From: Dryas octopetala
Lineage: Eukaryota > Streptophyta > Magnoliopsida > Rosales > Rosaceae
DNA length: 64,000 nucleotides
NCBI GenBank assembly: GCA_963921425.1
Contig: OY992839.1
Coordinates: 188,501-252,500, forward strand
Direction of reading: 5' to 3'
Shown: positions 11,242 through 21,500 of the stretch, one piece after another
How positions within the stretch are numbered: position 1 is the stretch's first letter
Layout: the number at the start of each line of letters is the position of its first letter
The notes under the pieces: model-generated
The model's input: only the letters and a program-made list of their open reading frames with translations
Database searches by the model: none
Told to the model about the DNA's origin: nothing
Translations under genes and position numbers: made by a program

Positions 11242-12794
11242 ATTCTCTTTCTTTTGTTATTCTTTCAATTCTAATGTCGGAATATATGGCTAATGACAGA
11301 CTATGAGGATTGAGCCATTCAGGTATTAATTTATATGAGGATGGGAGGATTGGTAATAAGTGTTCAGCGTCAGAGAGCCTCTCACTGTTACGGTTTATTA
11401 GGATCGATCTCCGAATTAAGCATCATTTTAACCAATTCAATGCATATATGTATGGCCGTACCCAATCATATGGATCATCATAAGCATTTTGTAATACTAG
11501 TCAAAAAAGGAATTTTTAAAACTACGACGTTCGTACTCTTTATAAATTAAATTCCTAATAAAGGATACGGCCGCAACTGCATCCCTTATATTATTAGTAT
11601 AGAATAATGCTATATTCTCCAGTTAGGCGTCTGGTTTCAGCAAGGAAAGGAATTTTGGCTCTGCACATATATGCAACATGCCAATTAAGTAGCTCATGGA
11701 TTATTGATGTGGTCAAGACTTGTTTGACCATATTATACCATCAAATATATGACATTCATTTTAGACTTTCATTTAAAAAAGTGATTTTGAATATAAATAC
11801 AAAATAGATCAACATTAAAAGATTAGTAGGAGATTCTTATATATTTCTAAGAAAGAACATTAATTTTATTTTATTATTAAATATTAATTAAAGCGAAAAA
11901 TATAATTTAAATGGTTTACCTGAGTTACAAGTGGGTTACGTTCTCCAAACAAAGAAGCTGACATTATAATTATGAGAAGTACAAACATAAGTCGGCCTTG
12001 TGAATTCATCTTAGTTGCCTTCACTCTTGGACAAAAGTTAAAAACAATTTCTTGCGCATCCAAATGATCGATATATGGTTGTGATCGAAATAAGCTTGGA
12101 GCCTTGGATATATGTTGGGATATATTTATAGGAAAATAGTCAAAATTTGCATATGATGTGCTTGTAGTGTCCTAACGTACAATTCCCATGTTTTGGAAAA
12201 AAAGTAGAGGGATGGGAAGAGATAGAAGCATGCCTTATGCTTGGTTGGTTGATATATATGGAATTTTATCTTATGTTGGCTTAGGATATATGGACTCACT
12301 CAGTTAATTAGCTAGGTCACCATATATTATATTCCTTGTTTAACCATTTTACTTGCCTTTCCATGACATTCAGTCTAGCTCATTCAATTTTTCAACTGTA
12401 ATATGACTGATTCTCTTTTGGTGTTTGTATTTAATTAAGATGATTTTTTTTTAGTGAAAATTTGTAGGTAATATTAATGAACCTGTGATTTAATTTGTTC
12501 TTGGTACATATTATTTGCAGATGGCATAATATCAACGGATGAGTGCTTTGAGGGTTTAAAAGATTCAGCAGTGGGTGAGAGAGCTTCTAAGTTATCTGAG
12601 AAAAAATTATAATTGTCTGCTTGTTTTTGCATGTACGTGTAAGTTAATTTCAAGGGCTGCTTTAATCTTAGTTATCAAAAATAGGCACACTAGCTAGCTG
12701 ACATTAATTTTACAACTATGATGGGTCTATGTTGTCCTCAAATCAAATTCGTATGGTTTGCCCCATCTCACTAGATTTTCTTTTTTCTTTTTCC

Positions 12795-12831
<37 letters not shown>

Positions 12832-12857
12832 GTAGTCAAAGTTTGCATGTGATAGTG
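11242..12857. other. Spacer upstream of PMEI copy 2
   Basis: The first 220 bases are the shared PMEI upstream repeat. The rest is AT-rich with a (TA)n tract at about 12797-12826. Apart from the possible orphan exon at 11920-12009, I see no gene. Confidence 0.4.
11920..12009 (-). pseudogene. Possible orphan first exon encoding a signal peptide
   Basis: On the minus strand an ATG at 12009 opens exactly 30 codons that begin MNSQGRLMFVLLIIIMSASL, a good secretory signal peptide. They end in ACTCAG followed by GTAAAC, a fair splice donor. No matching downstream exon is visible on the minus strand before PMEI copy 2. It may be the first exon of a lost secreted-protein gene, or chance. Confidence 0.35.
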
Positions 12858-13590
12858 CCAGAGCCGGATCTAAGGGGGAGTGAGTTGAGCGCTCGCTAAA
12901 GGCCCCAGATCGAGAGGGGCCTCAAAAAAATTTGGCCCCACTTATATATAATATTATAATATATTTATATATATAATATAATATAATTTAAAAGTATAAA
13001 AAAATATATATTACTGCAACAAAATTTTTCTGTTTATTAACGGACAAAGACAAACGTCGCCTCGTCTTCTGCTAGTTTTATGTACTCTGTTTCTCACACT
13101 CTCCCTCTTAATTTCTTACTCAATTTTCAATCTCTGGATACTCTCATTTCATCAGTCATCAAACTCTTATACCTTCTATTCACACTCCTTTGTTTAGTTT
13201 TTCTATATTTTGTCAATTGATACGAAAAAACATAGTGCAATTCCTAATTTATTGATTGATGGGTTGGATGCTCAAAGATTGAGGTATGGAACGTTTGATT
13301 GAATGATTGTTTGTTGTTTGAATTTCAGATTTTGATATTACTATGTATATGTATTATAATTCTTGACTTCTAGATTGTTAATTTGAATTGAAATTCGGTA
13401 TGTATTTTCCTGTTCAAAGAATTGCTTTAATTGATGTGTTTTTAGGGAAATTGATAGTAACAGACTAGGATTCCTTATAAAAATAAAAAATTGTACAATA
13501 CGAAATTTAGAACTACAATTTAAGAAATTTAAAGAGGGCCCAATTTTTAATTTTTTCATAGGGCCTACAAAATCTCAGATGCGGCCTTGG
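12858..13590. mobile_element. MITE-like element with imperfect inverted ends
   Basis: The left end CCAGAGCCGGATCTAAGG and the reverse complement of the right end (CCAAGGCCGCATCTGAGA) match at most positions. Both ends are followed inward by GGGCCC/GGCCCC-rich sequence. About 730 bp long with no coding frame. A clear target-site duplication is not visible. The right-hand 200 bases are repeated at 16270-16410 together with flanking DNA, so the element was present before that segment duplicated. Confidence 0.5.
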
Positions 13591-13920
13591 ATATATAGAG
13601 CTTCTATCATAGCATTCTAACAGTTCCCGTGGTGTGTTATGGGAAATGTAGAGAGATCGATGAGAAGAGTCAAATGGGGTTGAAAATTTGTTCCATTTTT
13701 AAGCCTCTTTCCCAGTTGTGATCAACTACCATCCATGAGAACCTCACCCCTATGTTGTGTTAATTATTATGATAGCAGCATTTATATATCTATATATATA
13801 GTCAACTAATGTGCATGTAGCACACAGTAAATATTTATGTGATGTGGCTGGTATCTATATATATAGTGTCCTAACGTACAATTCTCGTCCCATATATTAT
13901 GTGTGTTGAGAAAAAGTAGA
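13435..13920. repeat. Segment duplicated at about 16270-16715
   Basis: This stretch includes the right part of the MITE-like element, then TGTTATGGGAAA...GATCGATGAGAAGAGTCAAA, and TATATAGTGTCCTAACGTACAA. It recurs with small changes at about 16270-16715 and continues after the LINE at 22678. The LINE therefore inserted into the second copy of this duplication. Confidence 0.8.
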
Positions 13921-14198
13921 AGGATCGATGCATGGTAGAAGTAATTTGTAGGCAAAAATGGGGTTTTGCGATTTGGTCTCGTAAGCCTCGATCTTTTCCA
14001 GTTGTCAAAATGAGATAGAAGTAAATGAAAAAAATAATGACAAAAAAGGATAGTTATAACTTAGAATTGAAGAAATTAATTGTTGGGTTCATATATTGAC
14101 CACTTAAAAACACTTCATTTAATCTCAACCGCACATTAAATTTAACGGTTGAAAAAACAATTAGGCACTTATTTAGTAACAGAAAATGACTCTTCTTA

Positions 14199-14485
14199 GG
14201 GCCCGTTTGACACTGCTTTTAGAATTGTTAAAAGCGCTTTTAAATTAGTAAAAGCACTTTTGATAGCGTTTGGCGAAAATAAATGAAAATGTTTTTGAGA
14301 TATAAAAGCTCTTTTAAGGGGTTTTTTGAGAAGCACCTATCAGGTTCTTTCTTCAGAAAGCACTTCCAAGTACTTTTGCACGAATCAATTAGAATTTTTG
14401 TAAAAATATATTTGTGCTTCTTAGCAGAAGCGCTTCCAGTAAAAACGCTACTAAGTAAAAGCGTTTACAAGAAGCAGTGCCAAAA
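14199..14485. mobile_element. Tourist-like MITE (about 287 bp)
   Basis: The left end is GGGCCCGTTTGACACTGCTT. The right end (AAGCAGTGCCAAAA) is its inverted partner, although the outer CGGGCCC of the right end is lost or changed. TTA flanks both sides (14196-14198 and 14486-14488), the target-site type of PIF/Harbinger elements. Related flanks at 10530 and 22990 read CTTATTATTATTAG without any insert, supporting a real insertion. The interior is rich in AAAGCGCTTTT palindromes. Confidence 0.65.
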
Positions 14486-14570
14486 TTATTAGAAATAATT
14501 AGCCGTTACATTTTTAGCAGCCAAATTAAGTTGAGCCAAATTAATTAAGAAAGGAAATGTGATCGATATA

Positions 14571-15185
14571 TCAGTCCAATACAGCCATGATCTTGAGGAT
14601 GGCGAGTATATTTTCACATAACTGGCGAAAGACTTGGCTCTTGGTTCCCATCTTGGTTTTATCAATGTTGCTAATTAGTGATTGATCACAGGAGTTGGAA
14701 TAAGCAATTACCTGGTTCACCAATTTTTTCACTTCCCTGTATTCATAATCTAAGCGGTAGTTGGGGTTGCTCGACAATACTGGAATACTCGATTTGTGAA
14801 GCTTCCCAATGGCGTTATCGTAAAGTTTTAAACATTTGTCAACCCCCTCTTCTTCCGGCGTGGATTTGGTATTATCCTTGTATGCGACAAACATATCCAT
14901 TAATACCGAACTTCTGATGATCGATGCATTGTTGGCGGCAATGTTAATTGCTACGATGGCCAGCCCTATAATCTTGATCTGTGGAGGATTGTTGAGGGTA
15001 GAGATGCAAAAATCCTTGTGAGGCACATATTGGCACGCTTCTTCTAGCTTCACAGCCGCAGCAAGCTGGTTCACTCTTTCAATTGGAGTAGCAGTAGCAA
15101 CAACAACAAGTTGTTGTTGTAGCACACATAATGTTGACACAAGGAAGAAAAATATTACAGCTACAACGCCCTTCAAAGTCTCCAT
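14571..15185 (-). CDS. PMEI-domain secreted protein, copy 3
   Basis: A 204-aa intronless PMEI-family protein. It begins METLKGVVAVIFFFLVSTLC, so its start is a few residues longer than in copies 1 and 2. The shared ATG of the other copies is also degenerate here, which favours the upstream start. The four conserved cysteines are in EACQYVPHKDFC, KCLKLYDNAI and SNSCDQSL. The C-terminus RQLCENILAILKIMAVLD has drifted from the AGED/AGEI end of the sister copies. The frame is intact. Function as an apoplastic pectin-methylesterase or invertase inhibitor is inferred from the family. Confidence 0.8.
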   Translation of the reverse strand: METLKGVVAVIFFFLVSTLCVLQQQLVVVATATPIERVNQLAAAVKLEEACQYVPHKDFCISTLNNPPQIKIIGLAIVAINIAANNASIIRSSVLMDMFVAYKDNTKSTPEEEGVDKCLKLYDNAIGKLHKSSIPVLSSNPNYRLDYEYREVKKLVNQVIAYSNSCDQSLISNIDKTKMGTKSQVFRQLCENILAILKIMAVLD

Positions 15186-15420
15186 CTTTCTTTTGTTATT
15201 CTTTCAATTCTAACGTTGCAATGGCAAATGACAGACTATGAGGATTGAGCCATTCAGGTATTAATTTATATAAGGATGGAAGGAATGGTAATAAGTTTTG
15301 TTCAGCGTCGGAGAGCCTCTCACTGTTGCGGTTTATTAGGATCGATCTCCGAAGCATCATTTTAACCAATTCAACGTATATATGTATGGCATAGCTCATT
15401 ATACGTAGGATGATGTTATA

Positions 15421-15785
15421 TCTTTCGTCTTAGAGATCCAGCGCGATCGATACGTACTACTGTAATTAAGGACCAATTGATCCACCAACTTGCTTTGTCC
15501 GATATGTTGTCCTCAAATCAAATTTGTATACTAGATTTTCTTTTATTTTTCTCTATAATAGGAAATAGAAAAGTAGTCAAATTAAGTTTGTATATAATAT
15601 GCTTCTAGCCTAGCCGATGACTTAAAATTAAAGAGTAATTAACCATTATTAAAAAACCTAACCATTGTCCTTTAAGTTACACATGCAATTAAGGAAGCTT
15701 CAGTAGTAGAAGGGAAAGATATTATTTAATATATATAATTTTGTGTTATTTGGTTGACGAAATCTGTCCTTTGGTATTTGTTGAG
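15421..15785. other. Spacer between PMEI copy 3 and the PME fragment
   Basis: About 360 AT-rich bases. I see no gene or repeat of note. Confidence 0.4.
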
Positions 15786-16147
15786 TTAAGCCGCGTTGAA
15801 TCCTGGAGCATATGGGATACCTAGAGCTGGCAGCCATGAGTTGCCATCAATAAAGTTGGCCACCGTAAACTGATTCGCTACAGATGGTTGAGTAATGACA
15901 TGATGACCCGGCCTGTCGCGGCGGTGGGCGGTGATCACGTTCTCTGCACCTGGAATGTTTTTCTTGGCGAGGATTGTGCAATTTTGGAAGACGGCAGTGC
16001 CGTCGCCAAAGATGAAGTCAATGGTGCCGCTTGATACAAGTGCCGACCGGCTGCCGTTGGATACAAGTGCAACTGCCTGCTTGCCACTTGGTCCCGTGGT
16101 GTTCTCGAACCCTATGTTCATTGCCACAAATCCTTTGCCTTCCACAA
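15786..16147 (-). pseudogene. Pectin methylesterase (CE8) fragment with internal deletions
   Basis: A minus-strand exon-like frame opens after a TATACAG acceptor. It encodes GKGFVAMNIGFENTTGPSGK, then QAVAL, then SGTIDFIFGDGTAVFQNCTI, ITAHRRDRPGHH, and a C-terminus with FIDGNSWLPALGIPYAPGF. These are pieces of a pectinesterase in the right order. The DFIFG aspartate (the nucleophile in family CE8) is kept. The QDTLY segment with the other catalytic aspartate is missing between QAVAL and GTIDFIFG, and so is the block that normally precedes the C-terminal FI-G-WL motif. No upstream exon is seen. It is almost certainly a non-functional remnant, and notable for sitting inside an array of inhibitors of the same enzyme class. 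Confidence 0.8.
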
Positions 16148-16909
16148 CTGTATATATTGACAATTCATTCAAACCAAATATCAAACAAAAACTCTTAATT
16201 TTTACTCAGACTTAAAAGTTTGAATAAGGGAAAACATTTTAGGCCCTGCCACACAATTATTTATAGGAAAATTGATGTGTTTTTAGGAAAATTGATAGTA
16301 ACAGACTATAAGATTCCTTATAAAAATAAAAAATTATACAATACGAAATTTAGAGAGGGCCCAATTTTTAATTTTTTCATAGGGCCTACAAAATCTCAGA
16401 TGTGGCCCTGGATAGATATCATAGCATTCTAACAAGCTAGTCCCGTGGTGTGTTATGGGAAAATGTAGAGAGATCGATGAGAAGAGTCAAATGGGGTTGA
16501 AAATTTGTTCCATTTTTAAGCCACTTTCCCTGTTGTGATCAACTACCATCCATGAGAACCCTCACCCCTATGTTGTGTTAATTATTATGATAACAGCATT
16601 TATATACCTATATATATAGTCAATTAATGTGCATGTAGCACTCAGTAAGTATTAATGTGATGTGCTGGTATCTATATATATAGTGTCCTAACGTACAATA
16701 TATATATATATATATATTCTCATTTCAGACCAGAGAGACAAAAGGGTACTCTCCTCCTCTAAGCGGGAGTTTTTTCAAAACCTCTAACTTCTACGCAAAG
16801 GCATCGCCTGGCGGCTAGGGTTAGGGTTTTCTTCACCTGGGCGGCAACGTCGAGACTAGTTCCAGGTCTTTCTCTCAATTGATAGCAACGTTTTGTGTGG
16901 GAAAGTTTG

Positions 16910-18555
16910 ATGGAGGAAATCGAAACTAGCTTCTCCAAAACTTTGATCTTGACAGAAGACGAGGTTGATGCTATCCCGGTTGCGCGACCAAACTCAATGA
17001 CAAATAGGGAAGTGCTTCAGCGTAGCCTGGTGGGGTGGTATTAACAAAGAAACCTTACCATCGAACGGCTTTTAAACAAACCATGGTGAAGCTTTGGGAT
17101 GCAATGGGGGCAGTGACTGTGACGGACTTGGGGCCTAATCTTTTTTTGTTCACTTTTGCTTTTGTGGAAGACAAGAACCAGGTGATCCTTCAGGCGCCAT
17201 GGACCTTTGATAAAGCCTTAGTAATACTTGAAACACCAAATGGCCGAATTGCACCGTCCCAGATGAAACTCAAATTTGCGGATCTTTGGGTGCAGTGCCA
17301 TAATATTCCTTTTGACTTAATGACAGAGGAAATTGGAAAGATCATTGGTGATGGTATAGGACAATGCCTGGAAGTCGCAGGGGGTTTTGCGACGCATCTG
17401 GTGGGCAGGTTTCTTCGTGTTAGGGTACGACTCGATGTGACGAGACCGCTGCCTCGGGTGAAAAAGCTTCTTCTTGATGAGGGTGTGTTGGTGACAGTTG
17501 AGTTTAGATATGAACGACTTCCCTATCACTGTCATGCTTGTGGACGGATTGGACATAGCTCCAAAGCTTGTGAATTTATCTCAGAGGAACATAAGTCACA
17601 TCCTTCATACCAATGGGGGGATTGGCTGTTAGCAAAGGGTGAACCAGGGAAATTTAATCCGGTGGACTCTGGAAGGGGGGCTCTGCAGAGGAAGTAGTCG
17701 CGGCGGTGGAGGCTGTGGTAGAAGAGGTGACTGAAGGGGCAGTTCGCAAATCCCAGGCTGTGCGGCATGCCAGGCCCATGAATAACGCTGATGGTGATGG
17801 AAGTGTGGAATCGGTCTCTCTGTCGACCCTTCCGAGTACAGGTGCGGACTACTCGAGTCTAGATGCCCCTGCTGTGGATGTCGATGCGGGCATGAATTCG
17901 GTCCCGCTTGGGACAATCTTTGAGAATATTCAAGAGGGATTAGGCAAAGAAACCTCTGTGATTTAAGTCAAACACTACACCCTCTAGTACCAGGTTGGCA
18001 TCTCACATTATGGCTGACCGGGTGGAGGAGGAACGGCGTCGCCCCGCCAGAGTAGCAGCATGGGAAAAACAAGATACAAGAAAGACAATGGGGGGTGGCG
18101 GAGGGTTACCAGAGGCTTCACTGAATTTGGGGCTGTTGGGTGAGGCAAATGCAAATTTGGGAAACATGGATGTGCTGGGGGCAGTACAGGGAGCAAAGGG
18201 GTCTTTGGAGAAGCAAGATACGCCTACAGGGAGCAAAATTTCAAAGTTAAGCAGGGTGCTCAAACGTGTGTTACAATCCTCAGATGGAGCATCGGGGGGG
18301 AAGAGGGAGGGCATGATTGCCAGGCCTTCGATGCCCAAGAGAAATACCCAGGCCGCAGGCACTCTTCCTATACTGGCCTCATCCTTGGGGATCTCTGAAG
18401 CGGCAGACAGAGTAAGAGGGGGGAAGAGAAAAATGGAGGAAGAGGAAAAGGATGTAGTCGCGGCCAAGAAAAAAGGGCGACTCATGGATGCACTAGTTTC
18501 AGCCCCAGGGGCTAAAGTGGTGGGACCGGATGCTCCGGCCCACCACGAGCAATGA
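16910..18555 (+). pseudogene. LINE ORF1 (gag-like, DUF4283 plus CCHC zinc knuckle), frameshifted
   Basis: The RNA-binding ORF1 protein of plant L1 elements. It starts at ATG 16910 (MEEIETSFSKTLILTEDEV) and reaches a stop at 17042. The frame then continues as VLTKKPYHRTAFKQTMVKLW (from about 17038), a DUF4283-like domain, followed by the zinc knuckle CHACGRIGHSSKAC near 17530-17571. A second shift near 17695 moves into the 17706-17966 frame, and a third near 17964 returns to the frame that ends at 18555. At least three single-base shifts are needed to read it through, so it is either inactive or carries assembly errors. The C-terminal part is low-complexity and Lys/Glu-rich (KRKMEEEEKDVVAAKKKGR). 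Confidence 0.8.
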
Positions 18556-21500
18556 TACTCTTAAGTTGGAATATCCGAGGACTCCGGCATACTCGGACAT
18601 TCGACTCTTTCAAGAATCTTGTGAGAGAAAAGAGGCCGGACGTCATTTTTTTGATGGAAACAAAAATGACGGACAGACAGATGGAAAATCTACATCTCAT
18701 TTTGGGGATGAAAGGATCGATGTTTGTGGGTAGACGAGGCTTGTGTGGAGGCCTAATTATGCTATGGAGGCACGGATGGGAACTGAAACTTTTGTCTTAC
18801 TCCCCTGGGCATATTGATATGCAGAGCACACATGCGAACAGTCCTCAATTTCGTATTACAGGTTTCTATGGCAATCCTGTTGTTAGTCAGAGACGGCACT
18901 CGTGGGAATTACTCAGACGTCTGAATGGAATTCAAACCAGCCCATGGCTTGTACTAGGTGACTTTAATGAAATTCTATCTCCGGAAGAGAAAATGGGGGG
19001 TCGGGATCGGCCTGAACATCAAATGCATGACTTTCGAGAGGCTTTACTTGATTGCAACCTCTCTGTTGTTCCATTTACAGGTGATCCTTTTACTTGGGAA
19101 TGCAGACGTGCTGGTATCAGCTATATTAAAGAACGACTGGATCGGGCTGTGATGAATCCGGGTTTGCATGAATTATTTGGGGAGTTGACGTCACAACATA
19201 TCCAATTTCCTGGGTCCGATCACATCCCCATCTTGGTTCGGATATTTCCACGTGCTAGTGCAGTCCCACAGACCCCCATCGGCCGCAGGTTCCACTTTGA
19301 ACAACGCTGGTGCCGGAAGGAGGGCTGTGAAGATGTGATTAGGAGGGTATGGGCGGCAACTGCACCTGGGGGGGCTGAAGTGGTACCGGGGCTTAAGGAG
19401 TGTGCGGGTCAATTAAAATCATGGAGCTCTAAGCTTTTCCGGAGCCGGCAAATTCAAATAAAAAAGATTCAATCTGAAATTGAAGCTCTCAAGGCGACTC
19501 CCCCAAATGACACCCATTTCATGAAACAACGGGACTTGGAAGTAAAGTTGGAACGACTTGTTGTAGAGGATGAGCTTTATTGGCGTCAGCGCTCCAGGAT
19601 TTTGTGGCTTCGGGAAGGTGACAGAAATACCAGGTTCTTCCATGCACATGCAAAAGAACGTGGCCGCATAAACTCCATCAATGGGCTGTTAAATGAGCAG
19701 AATGAGTGGGTCACCGAGAATGGGGTGGTAGGCAACATGTTCTGTGATTACTTTACTGGCCTTTTCACTACCACTGGAGGTAAGAGTATGCATAATATTA
19801 TAAACCACGTGGAATCTAAGATCACGGCTGCCATGAATGCCGGATTATTACATCCCTTCACAAGAGGTGAAGTTGAGAAAGCCCTCTCTCAGATGTATCC
19901 CACAAAATCCCCGGGAGTGGACGGCATGCCCACTCTCTTTTATCAACGGTATTGGCATATTGTGGGTGACAGTGTTACGGATTTCTACCTCAAAGTGTTG
20001 AACGGACATGAAAGTGTGGGGAGCGTCAATGACACCCTCATTGCGCTTATCCCCAAGATTGAGAAGCCACAGTATGTTTCGGACTTCCGGCCGATCAGCC
20101 TTTGCACCGTTCTTTACAAACTTGTTGCTAAGTCCCTAGCAAACAGAATGAAAGGGGTGCTCCCAAACGTGATTTCAGAAAACCAGAGTGCCTTTGTTCC
20201 GGGCCGTCAAATTATTGACAATGTGGTTGCTGCCTTCGAAACTACCCACACCATTAAAACTCAGAGTGCTTCAGCCACACCGAAAATGGCGCTTAAATTG
20301 GATATGGCTAAGGCATACGACCGGGTCGAATGGTGCTTTCTGGAGGCCATCATGCTCAAATTGGGGTTCCATGAACGGTGGGTTGCCCGGATCATGGACT
20401 GCATTACCACTGTCCGGTTTTCAGTATTGTGGAAGAGGGTTCCATTGGGGAATATTATCCCACACAGAGGCCTACGGCAAGGTTGCCCGCTCTCCCCATA
20501 TCTATTTTTGTTGTGTGCCGAAGGCCTTAGCGCGTTACTACAGGATGCAGAACGGCAAAATATGATTCGCGGTGTTAAGGTTGGCTTCTGCGCCCCATCA
20601 GTTACCCATCTTTTTTATGCAGATGATAGTCTCTTGTTCCTCGAGGCGACTACTGGGGCGATAAAGAAAATTCTGAAAACTTATGAAGAAGCCTCAGGGC
20701 AGCTAGTAAATTTCACTAAGTCTGTTGTATGTTTCAGTAAAAATACAGAGCATCTTATTCGCACAATAATATCTCAGGTGTTGGGTGTTCTTGTAATGCA
20801 CTGTCATGAAAAATATCTGGGCTTGCCTACGGTGACGGGGAGAAGAAAATTGGATCTGTTCAATTCCTTAAAGGATCGGGTCTGGCAGCGGCTTAATGGG
20901 TGGAAAGAAAAACTCCTTTCACGGGCTGGAAAGGAAATCTTGCTCAAAGCGGTAATACAGGCCATCCCTACTTATTATATGAGCATTTTTAGGATGTCTA
21001 AGGCGACCTGCAGAAGGATCACAGCCTTGGTATCTCAGTTTTGGTGGGGCAATAAACATAAACAGGGCATGCACTGGCTTGCGTGGGAGAAGCTGTGTGC
21101 GTCGAAGCTTGATGGTGGTTTGGGTTTCCGAGATTTGGAAAGTTTTAATAAGGCTATGTTAGCGAAGATGGGTTGGAGGCTTCTCAACTCCCCAAATGCT
21201 TTAGTAAACCGAGTACTCAAAGGAAAATATTTCCCCGATGGAATTTTCTCAGAGGCAAATTTGGGGTCTAGACCTTCTTTCTTCTGGAGATCACTTATGT
21301 GGGCTAAGGATCTATTGTTGGCGGGACTGAGATGGCGGGTGGGTAACGGGGATAACATTTCGGTATATAATGATGGCTGGCTCCCCACCCCAACCACCTT
21401 TCAGGTGCATTCTCCTCGATTATTAGCGAATGATTTACGTGTTTGTGACCTTATCACCCCTGGGAGGCAGTGGAATTATGGTCGCATTTATTCTCTTTTT

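Noticed and set aside
12858..13590. Assigning the MITE-like element to hAT
   Set aside because: The inverted ends are convincing but no 8-bp target duplication is visible, so the superfamily is left open.
18003..18485. Minus-strand 160-codon frame opposite LINE ORF1
   Set aside because: Shadow of the Lys/Glu-rich ORF1 tail read backwards. No domain.
20188..20565. Plus-strand 125-codon frame inside LINE ORF2
   Set aside because: Out of frame with the RT motifs and without domain. A shadow of ORF2.
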